From Argopecten irradians (lineage: Eukaryota > Mollusca > Bivalvia > Pectinida > Pectinidae): 64,000 nucleotides of DNA. The stretch spans positions 12,533,544-12,597,543 of the forward strand of contig NC_091144.1 in the NCBI RefSeq assembly GCF_041381155.1. The letters run 5' to 3'. Under the pieces are notes generated by a model. The model ran no database searches. It saw nothing but the letters and a program-made list of their open reading frames with translations, and was not told where the DNA came from. Positions within the stretch are counted from its first letter, which is position 1. Every line of letters begins with the position of its first letter. This document shows, one piece after another, positions 1 through 13,264 of this stretch. The translations under genes were made by a program, and so were the position numbers.

Positions 1-74
1 CCCCCCCCCCCCCCAGCATGACCCCCCCCCCCCCAGGAGCCCCCATCCCCCCCCCCCCCCCCCCCCCCCCCCCC

Positions 75-105
<31 letters not shown>

Positions 106-106
106 A

Positions 107-155
<49 letters not shown>

Positions 156-157
156 TG

Positions 158-196
<39 letters not shown>

Positions 197-625
197 AGGA
201 GCGTGACACCCATCCCCCCCCCCCCCCCCCCCCCCAGCCATCAGGAGCGTGACCCCCATCCCCCCCCCCCATCCCCCCGTGACCCCCCCCCCACCCCCCC
301 GTGACCCCCCCATCAGGAGCGTGACCCCCATCAGGAATTTGACAGCCATCAGGACACCCATTGACCCCCATCAGGAGCCCCCCCCCATCCCCCCCGTGAC
401 CCCACCATCAGGAGCCCCCCCCCCCCCCCCCCCCCCCCCCCACCCCCCCCCCCCCCCGTGACACCCCCCCCGTGACCCCCATCCCCCGTGACCCCCCCCA
501 TCCCCCGTGACCCCCCCCCCCCCCCCATCCCCCCCCCATCCCCCCCCCCCCCCCCCCCAGGAGCGTGACAGCCATCAGACGTGACCCCCCCCCCCCCCAT
601 CCCCCCGTGACCCATCAGGAGTGTG

Positions 626-657
<32 letters not shown>

Positions 658-689
658 ATCCCCCCCCGTGACCCATCAGTGACCCCGTG

Positions 690-722
<33 letters not shown>

Positions 723-754
723 TGACCCCCATCCCCCCCCCCCCCCCCCCCCCA

Positions 755-789
<35 letters not shown>

Positions 790-1471
790 ACCCCACCCCC
801 CCCCATCCCCCAGCCATCCCCCCCGTGACCCCCATCAGGAGCGTGACCCCCCCCCCCCCCCCCCCCCGTTGACCCCCCCCCCCCCGTGACAGCCACCCCA
901 GCCATCAGGAGCCCCCCCCCCCATCCCCCCCCCCCCCCCCCCCCCCCCAGCGTGACAGCCACCATCATCAGGATAGACCCCATCAGGAGATGACCCCATC
1001 AGGAGCATGACCCCCCCCCCCCCCCCACCCCCATCCCCCCCCCCCAGCCATCAGGACAACCCCATCCCCCGTGACCCCCCCACCCCCCCCCCCCCCCCCC
1101 CAGGCCCCCCCCCCCCCCATCAGGACGTGACAGCCATGACAGCCATCCCCCCCCATCCCCCGTGACCCATCCCCCCCCCCCCCCCCCATCAGGAGCCCCC
1201 CCCCCCCCCCCCCCCCAGCCATCAGGAGACAGCGTGACCCCCCCCCCCCCCCCCCACACCCATCCCCCCCCCCCCCCGTGACACACCCCCCCCCCCCCCA
1301 TGACGTGACCCCATCCCCCCCGTGACCCATCCCCCCCCCCCCCCCACCCCATCAGGAGCCCCATCCGTGACCCCCCCCCCCCCCCCCCCCCCCCCCCCGT
1401 GACCCATCCCCCCCCCCCCCCCCCCCCACCCCACCCCCCACCCATCCCCCCCCCACAACAGTACCATCAGG

Positions 1472-1502
<31 letters not shown>

Positions 1503-2445
1503 ATCAGGAGCGTGACCCCCCCCACCCAGGAGTGACCCATCCCCCCCCCCCCCATCCCCGTGACCCCCCCCCCCCCGTGACACCCCCCCCCGTGACCCCC
1601 ATCCCCCCCCCATCAGGAGCCCCCCCCCCCAGTGACAGCCATCAGACCCATCCCCCCCCCCATCAGAGGAACAGCCATCAGGTGACCCCCATCAGGAGCG
1701 TGACCCCCCCCCCCCCCCCCCCCCATGACCCAGGACCCCCCCCATGACCCCCCCATCAGGAGCGTGACCCCATCAGGAGCGTGACCCCATCACCCCAGTA
1801 CACGTGACCCCCATCCCCCCCCCACCCCATCAGGAGTGACCCCCCCCCACCATCCCCCCCCCACCCCCATCAGGAGTGACACCATCCCCCACACCCCATC
1901 AGGAGCCCCCCCCCCCCAGGAGCGTGACCCCATCAGGATAGTGACCCACCATCCGTGACAGCCATCAGGAGCGTGACACCCATCCCCCCCCCACATGACA
2001 ACCCCCCCCCCCCCCCCCCATCAGGAGCGTGACCCCATCAGGAGCGTGACAGCCCCCCCCCCCCCGTGACCCCCATCCCCCCCCCCCCCCCCCATCAGGA
2101 GCGTGACCCCCATCAGGAGCGTGAGCCCCATCAGGACCCCATCCCCCCCCCCCCCCCATCCCCCCCCCCCCCCCCCCCCCCAGCCATCAGTGAAGCCTTC
2201 CCCCCCCACCCACCCCCCCCCCCCCCCCAACATCAGCGTGACACCCCCCCCCCCCCCCCCCCCCCCCGTGACCCCCCCCCCCCCCCCCGTGACAGCCCCA
2301 GCCATCAGGGAGGACCCGTGACCCATCCCCCCCCCCCCCCCCCCCCCATCACCCCCACCCCCCCCCATCAGGAGCTTGACAGCCATCAGGAGCAGGAGTG
2401 ACAGCCATCAGGAGCGTGACAAGCCATCAGGAACGTGACAGCCAT
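1..2445. repeat. C-rich degenerate satellite at the left edge
   Basis: The stretch is dominated by long C runs separated by short words such as GTGACC, CATCAGGAGC and GTGACAGCC. The cleanest part, 2360-2440, shows an underlying unit of about 18 bp, GTGACAGCCATCAGGAGC, and the same words recur throughout in degraded form. Open frames here are only proline-rich on the plus strand or glycine-rich on the minus strand, caused by base composition, and are not genes. The minus strand is G-rich enough to form G-quadruplexes. The irregular C-run lengths could be real or could be base-calling and assembly error over a satellite. Confidence 0.85.
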
Positions 2446-3829
2446 CATATGTCATATGTACTCATTTACCCACTGCACTGCAGAGGTAATGAATTTATGA
2501 ACAAATTATAATTCTCAAATTCTCAATTGTTTGGTGGTAAATGTATTATTAAAAGCTTTTCTCATAATTGAAGTATAAAAAATATGGCACATATAACTGT
2601 AAAACAGTTTTCTTCCTTAAAATTTATCTTTTCATCACACACAGATGAATAAGATATGCAACTCAACAATAACATTTTATTGAGCTGAATACCAATGTTG
2701 TAAGAAAACTTTTTATCAATGTGACAACATTTTAATGGATATGACTAACATTTAACAGGACCGGTGTAACAGGAAGGACAAAGTCGCTATGAAGTGGAAG
2801 GAAATAACAAATACAAGAGTACATTAAACAGGTAAGTTCCTGATCATGACCAAGCGAACATTCATATCTCAATATATCTATTTTACAGTTAAATTCAGAG
2901 AAATGTGTTTGCTTAAAAACAAGTATTAAAAAAGGACAGATTAAAAAAAACAACCTTCGAAGTGGCTGTTTTTATATGCAAACTTTTTATACATGTCATG
3001 TGTTTCTCTGTTAGTGGCTTTGATTTTTTCCATACTGCAGACAGCAGTTTGCCTATATCAGTAACTTTGTGCTCAATACAGGTGGCCTCTTAACTTCATC
3101 TTTGTTCAAAACAGACAGGCTTCTGGCTCCTGGTCAATTTGAATGATTGTGTACAAAGTTTGGTATGATTCTGGTTTTCTCCCGAAATCTTGACATTTTC
3201 TATATATTTAAGGGTACATGATTATGTAATGGATTATCTCCCCTTGGCTTGGACTTGTCTTTTCTTTATTACATTCAGATAAAGTTTAATAATATAACCA
3301 ATAATTCAACTTAGACAAGATTAATACCATTAAGAAAGATTTTATACATTATTTTTCAATTAATACAGTGTGTAAATTCAACATTTTATGTTTTCAGGAT
3401 TACTCAGCAAATAATTCTCCGAAAGTGAAGCCCTGCTATAGACAAACCGGTTGACTGATCAAGTTCATGTCACAGATTTGACATACAGCTAAAATACACT
3501 TTACATCACAGGTGAGCATTGAAATTTTAATTTCTACTATAGAGAAAATTACCAACCAAATGAAAAAAAAAACCTTTGGAAAGGCCCCTGTGTATACAAG
3601 ATTTTGATTGGCTGGTTTATTATGAATTTCAAAATTAAACATGTTTTCTCACAACTATGATATGAATTCGGAAATCCAGATTAAATTTCAAAATGGCTAT
3701 CCTGCTTGAAGTTTGAGCTGAAGGGCCCAAACTTTTTTTCTATCTAGTGTTATATGAGAACCTAGACTTGAATTATAGAAAACAATAGCTAACTATTATT
3801 AAACTGTTTTAATAATACATTAAAAAACT
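2446..3829. other. AT-rich noncoding stretch, nothing recognised
   Basis: Only short open frames, none resembling a protein I know. No RNA gene or tandem repeat was seen. Confidence 0.6.
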
Positions 3830-4183
3830 TTAAAGATGCTCCATCGGTGACAATTGGTATTTTTCCTCTATCAAAAACAGCAGCAGACGATTGAGTATTT
3901 GTCTTCAGTTACAAGAATTACTCACTTTACACCATTCCAACATTGAAAAATTTTACGTCAATATAAAGATATAAAAAATAATCACTTGCATCCCGAAAAA
4001 ATCCATGCACTATGTCCTATATGGAATGAAGTACTGATTGCGCAAGCACCAAAAGCTGAATAATTTATTTTTATATTATTTTTTTGTGTTAATTAGACAT
4101 ATATACATACACAATTAAACAACCAATTACTGTTCAAATGATAAGTGTCATTTATGTTTCTGTCGGCAGTGGAGCATCTTTAA
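3830..4183. mobile_element. TTAA-flanked MITE, copy 1
   Basis: A 354-bp noncoding element bounded by TTAA on both sides. Its left end reads AGATGCTCCATCGGTGACA and its right end is the inverted counterpart, TGTCGGCAGTGGAGCATCT. Copies at 30918 (opposite orientation) and 50218 share both ends and much of the interior, and 14582 is a partial copy. The TTAA flanks and lack of coding capacity suggest a piggyBac-type non-autonomous element; the superfamily is inferred from the target site only. Confidence 0.8.
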
Positions 4184-4590
4184 ACAAACTTTAACAGTCT
4201 GTGGTCAATGTAGAATTATTTAGTTTGTTGTTATCTAACAAATTGAAAGGTGCAAAATACAAAAACAGCTGATGAAATGAAAATATCCAGAATTTTAGCT
4301 CTGTATCAGTAATGGACATGCAATCTCTGGACACAATTTCAATGTAAAATAGCCAAAAAAAAACCCATTCATTATTAAGATTAGATAGTTTAGTTTAAAT
4401 ATTTTTCTGATTTAAATGTGTGCTACATTGATTTGAAGAAAATTGATTTGCAATTGCAATTGGTGCTACACAGCAGACCTGTACAGTGCATCTGTTAGAA
4501 TAAATTTGAATCTGATTGAATAGCTCGCAAATTAATTTAAGAAGCAGTATAATGTTGTTAAAAATAGATAAATCAAAGTGATATAGGGCA
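4184..4590. other. AT-rich noncoding stretch
   Basis: No gene, RNA or repeat structure seen. Confidence 0.5.
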
Positions 4591-5345
4591 ATAGGGTATA
4601 TAAGAGGTACTTAGATCATAGTCAAAATTGGTCTGAAACATCGTTGGGGGAAGGGTAACAGAGTTTGTATAAATTTTGGCTCTGACCAGGGCAGAAGGGC
4701 AGGGTCCAATAGGAGAAATCCCTTAAAATTTCTTACAGTCATTAAGAGTTCTACAGGGAACAGTCTGTATAAATTTTGGCTCTGACCGGGGCAGGACTGA
4801 GGTGAGGCAATGGAAACTCGATCACTATCTATAGTAGATGTAAAGTTTCTGCATGGTGTTCTCCAAAAGACTAAGGTGAACTTTTGCGATACTTTGGCGT
4901 CCAGTGTCCAGCTGTCAACAATTGACTTTTTCATAACCGCTGGTTAAAATTTAATAAAAAATTGAATTATAGCATCCTTATTTGGTGGTGTGTCAAAATG
5001 TACAAATGATAGGGCAGACCCTCCAGGAGCCTGAGAGGCGGGTCAAAAGTGTCAATTTGGCTGTTTCCATATAAATAACTTCTGAAAGTAAGCATTGGAT
5101 AGCACTCGTATTGCATTTGTAGCATCCTTTTTGGGTGGGGGATACAAAACTGTATAAAATGGTTCGCTATCCCCCCCAAGGCCTGAGGGGCGGGCCAAAA
5201 TTAAGTGTCAATTTAGCTCTTTCCATATAAATGACTTTTTCTCTGTAACTAGCATTGGGTAGCACTTGTAATGCATTAATTTTTTACCATTTTTATGGGG
5301 TTTGGATTCAAAATTGCCATGGTGGGGCCAAAGGGTTAATTTTAT
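4590..5345. repeat. Dispersed repeat with internal tandem modules
   Basis: Two kinds of internally repeated modules occur. The first, 4620-4800, repeats a segment with TATAAATTTTGGCTCTGACC. The second, about 4970-5330, repeats a segment of about 180 bp with TTTCCATATAAAT and GCCTGAG. The first module resembles the interior of the element at 40195-40825 in reverse. It looks like part of a non-autonomous interspersed repeat. The short open frames here (for example minus 4611-4934) are by-products of the repetition. Confidence 0.5.
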
Positions 5346-5785
5346 GCTATATCCAGTCATAATAGATGATAATGAATAAATTAACCAGATGAGCGCTACT
5401 CAGGCCCTCTCTGCCTTTAAACTAGGCAACATTTTGCAAAATAGCCACGATTGCCGTCAACATTTGTTGGGGTCCTGTCCAGAAATAGTTGGTATGACGT
5501 CATAGTAACAGTCTGCTTTTATACTTGTATCACAAAGTGTATGTTTTATGTCCTTTTGGCATCTGCCATGTAAAATTGTAATAAGATTATCATGTAATCT
5601 TTAAAATTTTTTCAATTAACAGGGACATACAAATGTAAAGAGGTGGCTTATATAACCAGTACAACCTTTTGTTTGGAGGTGGCAGTATCAGTCCAACAGT
5701 TTTATAAGGACGGAGAAAGTTGGTCTTCACACGAGATGTAGGTTAAGATACATTTTCTTTATTTTCCGCTTAGATTGGCCATTAG
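5346..5785. other. Noncoding stretch, nothing recognised
   Basis: No gene or repeat structure seen. Confidence 0.45.
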
Positions 5786-6607
5786 GTTTGACTTGTGACT
5801 AAAGCTTTGGTCACAGGTGCCACAATGATAATCCAGGCGGGCTCTGTGATGGCAGTTCAATTTTCTGATTGAAGAACAGACGTTCTACGTAACAGTTGCA
5901 ATGTTAATTTCATCGCTTTTGTCATCAGCAGCAATGCACCACTCCAAAAGCGTCCACATGAACTAGGGTGTACCGATTTAGGGCGGGATTACTTTTCTAG
6001 ACGGAAAGAAAGAATATAAGTAATCCGTCCCCCGTAATTATCGGCAACCTTTCCGACTTATAGTTCATGTGGACACTTTAAGGGTAGTGCTGTGCTGTTG
6101 GGGGCAACTGCATTGAATTGACTGCGCGATTTGCTGTGGAATGTCCGTTCTTCAAATTGAATATTGAACCGCCATCACAGAAAGCACATCTGGATTGTCA
6201 TTGTCACAATGATAATCCAGTCAGGCTTTTTGACGGTTGTTTCATTTGATTGAAGAACAGTTCTATGACAATCATAGTCACTTTCATAGTCTTTGTCACT
6301 AACAGCGATGCTCCACTCCAAAAGGATAAACAAAAACTAGAGTGTACCGGTTTAGGGCGGGATTACTTTTCTAGACGGAAAGACAGAAAATAAGTAATTC
6401 GTCCCCGTAATTATCGGCAACCTTTCCGACTTATAGTTAACGTGGATACTTAAAAGGGTAGTGCTGTGCTGTTGGGGGCAACTACATTGAATTGACTATG
6501 CAATTGCTGTAGAACATGTGCACTTCAATTAGAAAATGGAACCACCATCAAAGAAAGCCTGCCTGGATTACCGTTGGGGCACCTGTGACCAAAGTCCACA
6601 AGTCAAA
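5786..6607. mobile_element. Double-palindrome foldback element
   Basis: The outer ends are inverted copies: TTTGGTCACAGGTGCC on the left and GGCACCTGTGACCAAA on the right. Inside lie two tandem units of about 400 bp. Each begins near a CACAATGATAATCCAG segment and contains a region with GGCGGGATTACTTTTCTAGA followed by its approximate inverse. Each unit is itself a palindrome, with ATAATCCAG matched by CTGGATT at its far side. There is no coding capacity. A foldback or MITE-like element duplicated in tandem fits best. Confidence 0.7.
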
Positions 6608-7260
6608 GCTGGTATGTCGGCATGAGTCGACTTCCAGAGCCAAATGAAGCGGAAAATTCAGATGCAAAAATTGCAAATGTACCTGGACCTACATGTACAT
6701 CTTGTGGGGAGGCTCTTCAATCAAAGTTCTCATTCAACTGTTTGGCAAAGATATGGCTATCTTCACAAGGTATGGTTATCGGATAGTGATCACAGAAGAC
6801 AAGACTGTAGCCTGTAACAATGGAGAAGACATGAAGACTTGAGTGAAGAAAAAAATAACAAACAAGAACCCTTTGTGAGGTAGGCAGATCTGCTATAATG
6901 AGGAGGAATGGGTTAGGAAATTTAAAATTTTAAAATTTAAAAATTACAATTATGAAGCAATGTCAGAGAACAAAGCACAAGTGAAAATGGAGGGAAAATA
7001 AAACTTGTTGAAATGAACATCTTTGATGCAAAGTTTGGTTTCAGTTATCAAATACATTCTTCAGTTGCAAAATGATTCAATACATGAAAGTTATAGATGA
7101 TATGATAGAAGTCATTGATGTTAGAATCATTATAATGAATACCTTAATCAAGTATTGAAGTGTTTCATTGACATTCATTGGCAGTATGAATGCCAAGTGG
7201 ACAGGCAAATTTCATGTACTTAACATCACACGGTAAACATTGAAATTTCAACTTCAGCTA
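6608..7260. other. Noncoding stretch before the 7.3-kb minisatellite
   Basis: No gene seen. The words ACATCAC...AACATTGAAATTTCAA near 7225-7255 resemble 3503-3530, a hint of shared ancestry between the flanks of the two left-hand arrays. Confidence 0.4.
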
Positions 7261-7261
7261 T

Positions 7262-8330
7262 CAAGACAGTGACACCATGAAGATAGTAACAAACGTCAGG
7301 ATATCATCAGGATAGTGACAACAATCAAGATACCACCAGGACAGTGACAACAATCATGATACCACCAGGATAGTGACAACATTCGAATACTACCAGGATA
7401 GTAACAAACATCAGGATATCATCAGGATAGTGACAACAATCGGATACCACCAGGATAGTGACAACAATCGAATACCACCAGGATAGTGACAACAATCAAG
7501 ATACCACCAGGATAGTGACAACAATCATGATACCACCAGGATAGTGACAACAATCATGATACCACCAGGATAGTGACAACAATCATGATACCACCAGGAT
7601 AGTGACAACAATCCAAGATACCACCAGGATAGTGACAACAATCATGATACCACCAGGATAGTGGTACCACCAGGATAGTGACAAACAATCGATGATACCA
7701 CCAGGATAGTGACAACAATCATGATACCACCAGGATAGTGACAACAATCATGATACCACCAGGATAGTGACAACAATCATGATACCACCAAGATAGTGAC
7801 AACAATCATGATACCACCAGGATAGTGACAAAACAATCATGACCCGTTGACAACAACCACCAGGATAGTGACAACAATCATGATACCATCAGGATAGTGA
7901 TATCTTCCAGGATAGTGACAACAATCATGATACCACCAGGATAGTGACAACAATCAGATCATGATATACAACCATGATACCAGGATAGTGGCAACAATCA
8001 TGATACCATCAGGATAGTGATACTTCCAGGATAGTGACAACAATCATGATACCACCAGGATAGTAGCAACAATCATGATACCATCAGGATAGTGACAACA
8101 AATCATTATACCACCAGGATAGTGACAACAATTGGATACCACCAGGATAGTGACAACAATCGGATACCACCAGGATAGTGACAACAATCGGATACCACCA
8201 GGATAGTGACAACAATCAAGATACCACCAGGATAGTGACAACCAGCAGGAAAGCGACAACCATCAGGATATCATCAGGATAGTGACAACAGTCAGAATAG
8301 CAACCATCAGGATAGCAACAACCATCAGTA
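7262..8330. repeat. Minisatellite, ~29-bp unit with CAGGATAGTGACAACAATCA
   Basis: About 35 imperfect copies of a 27-29 bp unit built from CCAGGATAGTGACAACAATC plus a short variable part (ATGATACCA, GGATACCA, AAGATACCA). At both ends the unit shortens to a CATCAGGATAGTGACAAC form. The CAGGANNGTGACA core is also the core of the satellite at the left edge. The array has no coding potential; the minus frame at 8044-8259 is repeat-driven. Confidence 0.9.
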
Positions 8331-10880
8331 AGTTTGAACAATTTAGTAGTTTATGAAAGTAATCAATGTTTGACAGTAGAGAAATATGTCAAGTTGGTGG
8401 AATTAAGGAAAGTATTTTCTTGTAAGTTTTTAAATGTTTTCAGGCAAATTGAATCTTACCATTTGGCCCAGTATTTCAAAACACTTATCTTGACATTTTT
8501 AAAGGTATCAGAGAGAAAACTAAATTATTCTGTTAAGTTAGGAACAACAAGAGATCCAGAGTGATCCAGAAGATTTAATTGTATCACTGCATTTCAAAGA
8601 TTTATTTTGGTTGGTTGATAAGATTAATTAGATTAAATTTAAATATCAACAATAAGGATCATTAAGGTGAACCTCTCATGTATACAATGTGTTGCATGGT
8701 GAAGTGCATATGCATTTTGGGAGGTTGTAGTATGATCGCCTTGTTCCAAATTGTAATTGTGGAACTTTTTATAGTTCGATCTACTGAAGCATGTTGATAA
8801 AGATACTGAACAAATACAACCATTTACATTATACTAAAAATGGCAAACCAGTCCTTCCACTCCCTTTATCAACATAATGGTGCGTCATGGCCAAGGGTCA
8901 AAAGTGAGCTAGTGTCAAGGGAGACTTAAGAAGAAGAATGTTAGTACATTAATTCTTTTAAAAGAAGAAAGCCAATTAATTTATCAAAACAGAAACCCCC
9001 ATAATTTGAAAATAAGGCTGTAAGGTTAATTATATAATCAAATTAATGTACCTTTTATAAGCAATTAACATTGCAGAACAGAAGATAAAATTCTAAATTC
9101 TTTTCTGATTTTATTTTCCAATTTCAAACTACTTGTATTTTCCAATTAATTCAGAATGTTTTGTTATAAAAACAACATTTTTGTTAAATTGCTATATTTT
9201 AGTCTATGAGGTCCAGTTGGGTCATTGCTCTTATAATTACCAGTATATTTTTGAAAACGATTCTTATTCATTATAACCTTCCATCATGCCCTGCATTAAT
9301 CTATCTTATACAAAGTTAGCCATGTTGTAAACAAACTACAAATTTGATTTTCAAATTTTGTTTTATAGTATTCAGTTGAAGAATATAGAAAAGTAAAGTT
9401 CTTTAATCCTTATACTCACTCTGCAAGACATTGACAAATAAACCTCCCAACTGACAGGACACAAACGACTAGACGGGACTGACATGGGAGGCGCTTACGA
9501 ACTGACCCTATCATTAAAACTACTAATTCACATTCTCACTCCAAAGGACTTCTTTCCTATATTCTTTAGTATTAATATTACCATAAATTTCAAAATTGTA
9601 TACATTGTTATTTTATCAAACATATAAATTAAATTCATTGAAAACATTTTGTTGGAAATACATTGTAAGTGTTAATTTTAACTTTTTATCCTTCTACACA
9701 TACTGGCTTGAGCTTTATGGCCATCTGTCTTATAGACTATATATAGCTTTGTTTTTATGCTAAAATTTCCAAGAAAAAAATATAATACAAAAATCATTGA
9801 ATAATTAACATGTTGGGAATTTTTACTTATTTCAACAAGGTTTTAATATTTGGACCAAGATGTAACAAGTTTGATAAATTTTAACATTATAATATCATTG
9901 AGAAGTATTTTTAATTAAGGAGATTTCTCCCATTATTTCTAAATAACGCATAAATGTCAATATCTTTAATCAATAAAAATATACTTAACAAAAATTCATA
10001 ATACTTGCAGCTGTATTAAATTATGGGGGTTATAAATGTCGTTTTGAAACAAATATGCAATATAATATTTATGTAATACTTATTTTCAAATGAGGCACCT
10101 GTTCAGCATTATTAGGTCGTTTAAGCACTTGAAGAGCTTGAGGCATCTGTCAATAATCAAACACATCAACACAAACTAAACCATGAGTTGTCTCCCTTAC
10201 CATGAACCTGCCATCTAAAGGAGTCAACTGTATTTGTTTTAAAATTGTTCTTACAATTTTTCTTTTGGTGCAATGAGTGATCATTTTGTGGCAGGTTCAA
10301 TACAGTACTATAAGTATTTGAAATAGGAATTTGAGTGGTACATATCCTCTGGGCCTCTTGATAATTTCTTATTTTGTACAATTGGTATTGCTTACAAAAT
10401 TTTTTATACAAAGTCATATAATAAACTTTCTAAATTGGGAACTTATTTTGTTGATCTACAGTCATTCAATTCATGAAGCTTTTATAACTACTATCATTTT
10501 GTTTCAAAATTTCATATTTTATTACATTTTTCTTAATTCCATCAAATACAAACTGTTTCCATGCAGTCACAACATTGATTAAAAGCTTGTAAATATTTCA
10601 ATGAATATCAGCTCATAATTTGTGCTATGAAGCATGGTTTAGTTCCATAACATCAAATAGCAGAGGGCTGCAATTTTGTTTAAAAATACCTTTGGATTAA
10701 AAATATTGTCCAAGAGAGAAGATGAAAATGGGATTTTGTGATAAAATTTTAGATATTATGGGCTCTTTTGATCTTATAGATATCTGGCGTAAACAAAACA
10801 AGGATACAAATAAATAAAGATATATACTAGGCATCAGTGCATTGCCCAAATAATAAACAAACAAGGTTAGTTTACTTCTG
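8331..10880. other. AT-rich intergenic DNA
   Basis: Long AT-rich stretch with only short random-looking open frames. No exon, RNA gene or repeat structure recognised. Confidence 0.5.
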
Positions 10881-13110
10881 TTATCTTCTGACTTGACTAC
10901 TGTGATAAAGATAGTGACATTGGAATCAGTTATAGGTCAGACCATAGTCCAATATATATAGTAATAGAATTCATAGATCAAATAACGGAAAAGGATCATA
11001 GAAATTCAATTGTAGTTTGCTGCGAGATCAGGAAAATGTAACATTTAGTAAAACTATGTGTAAATGAGATAATAAATCAATGCAGAAAACCCTGAAGTAT
11101 AAGATCGGAATCTTAGACCAACTTTTAGAATAATTAAGTGACTCCTTGCTTTGGGAAATTGTAAAATTTACTGTAAGAGGCATGAGCTCAGAAAAAGAGG
11201 GTTTTAGGGCGGAGGAAAAAATCTAGCCAAATAAAGATGGAAAATAGAAGTAATACTAAATACTAGAGAAAAGACACTTTGAGGAGAACTAATTCCCAAT
11301 ATTATCAAAAAAAATGGTGAAGAGGTTACTGATTTGGCAGATATATGTATATAGTACACAAACAAAAACTTAAATATAAAAACTTCTACACAAAGAAAAA
11401 TTTAGAGATAATTCCACATACTTTCTTTGATGAAACAAATCAATTTATAAATACATTATCAGCTGCACAAAGTCATCAATTAGAAGGCCAGCTCGAATAC
11501 TGTAAGTGTCTACATGTATTCTCAATTAAATAATATATATATATGAAAAATGACATTCAAGTCACCTTGTATAGATGGTTATAATATAGAATTATACAAA
11601 TGTGTTTTGTTAAATATTTATACTTGTTTGATATGTTCTCTACATCAGGCACATACAGAGATATGAGAAAATGTATTTCTAAGGAAGAAAAAATCTCAAT
11701 TATATATAAAGAACTCCTTGAATTTGGAGGCCCATTACACCTTTAAAAGTTGCTTATGAAATTGCATCATCTGTTATTTTGAATTTGAAAAAAATTATAA
11801 GTGATACAGAAAAAGGATTTATATTGGGAAATGTAGTAGATTTATGCATATTTATAAAAATCACAGAAAAAAAATATTTCTGGACTTGTATGTATATAAA
11901 TAATTTTATCAGTGTCTCAGTGATTGATTTTGAAAAAGTTTTTGATTCCTTGGAATTTTATTTTTATTTGACTCGCTATGTTTTTATGGTTTTGGACCTT
12001 CGATTATTCAATGTATTATATCCTTAGTTCCTGTTGTATTACCAATAAAGAGCATTGCTCGGTTTTCGTTTTTGAAGTACAACATGGGGTGAGGCAGGTT
12101 AACCCCTTGAGTCTGTGTATTTTTTATTTTATATGTAGAACTCCTTAGTTCGGCTTTAAAAATCAACCAAACTATGGATGGTATTTGAACTGTAAACATG
12201 CAGATGACACATCACTTACATTATCTAATGATCCAGTTAATCTCTTAAAACAACATAAAACATCTTGGCAGATTTAAACTCAGAAAATAAAATTGTGTAA
12301 GAAGGGGTTGTGGGCTTAAATTTTTACCAAATAATAAATTATTGTGGGACCATCAGGGTAATTCTTTGAATTTCTAGGTATCAAATAAAAAATTTCCAAA
12401 AAGCAAACATCTGAAGATAATTACAATGAAAAATGAATCAATTCAAATATTATTATCAAAAGATTGGTAATTTAGAAAATTATCTTTTATTGGAGACGTA
12501 ACTATTATTAGACTTCGCCTATTTTTATTCAAACATTGATGGTCCTTCCTGACCCTCCCTCACATATTACTGATGAATTGCAGAAAACGTTTTTGTGAGA
12601 TGGAAAGCCAGATAAAATAAAGAGGAATGTTATTTACAGTGATTTTATAAATGGAGTTTATACCTACCACATGTTTTGACTTTTTGCCATGCTATTAAGA
12701 TGCCTTAATAAATGGATAAAGAAAGTTGTTTGAGTCCTTTAACCATTCAGAATGGAAGATTTCACTTTTAGACAGTAGAATGGGTTGGATTTCTTCAAAC
12801 TGACTAAAGAAGATTTAATAGTTATCGAAAGAAAAAATAATATTTTTTCAAAAGAAGAATTTTTTACCCCATAAGAAATAACTAACCTATTTTTTTCAAC
12901 AATTCCATAAAAATCATTTATGAGAGATGATGCAAAAGAAAAAAAAAACTACGACTTATATAATGGTTAATGTATGGCACTTGAATTTTTTTGTCCTGAA
13001 TACAATTTTATAGAATATTATGGAGTCATCAATGCCATACTAAGAAACTGGAAAGAAATACTGAATAATTCAAGATTCAGGAAATTGATTTAACATTGCA
13101 AAAAAATTAT
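10880..13110 (+). pseudogene. Degenerate LINE retrotransposon (endonuclease-RT remnant)
   Basis: Fragments of a LINE polyprotein can be read on the plus strand in shifting frames. SYRSDHSPIYI near 10930-10965 matches the C-terminal end of an APE-type endonuclease. IISDTEKGFILG near 11795-11832 and VIDFEKVFDSLEF near 11920-11960 match reverse transcriptase fingers and palm motifs. QHGVRQV lies near 12080, HADDTSLTLS near 12200 is the ADD catalytic box, and DGKPDKIKR near 12600-12625 matches a downstream block common in L1/Tx1-like LINEs. The motifs come in the correct order over about 2 kb. Stops and frameshifts are frequent, so the copy is dead. The L1/Tx1-like clade is a guess from the last block. 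Confidence 0.75.
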
Positions 13111-13264
13111 CAGAACAAATTTCAACATTAGCATGTAGTGCTATTCTTGTGACAAACATGTAATTTAACAATTAAATGACTTATAAAATATCACAGACAA
13201 AATTATACACTGATAGACTTTACAATGACACAGAAACATTAAGATGTATATTGAAAGCATAGTC

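Noticed and set aside
249..2401. Proline-rich and glycine-rich open frames on both strands
   Set aside because: Direct result of C/G homopolymers; no protein evidence.
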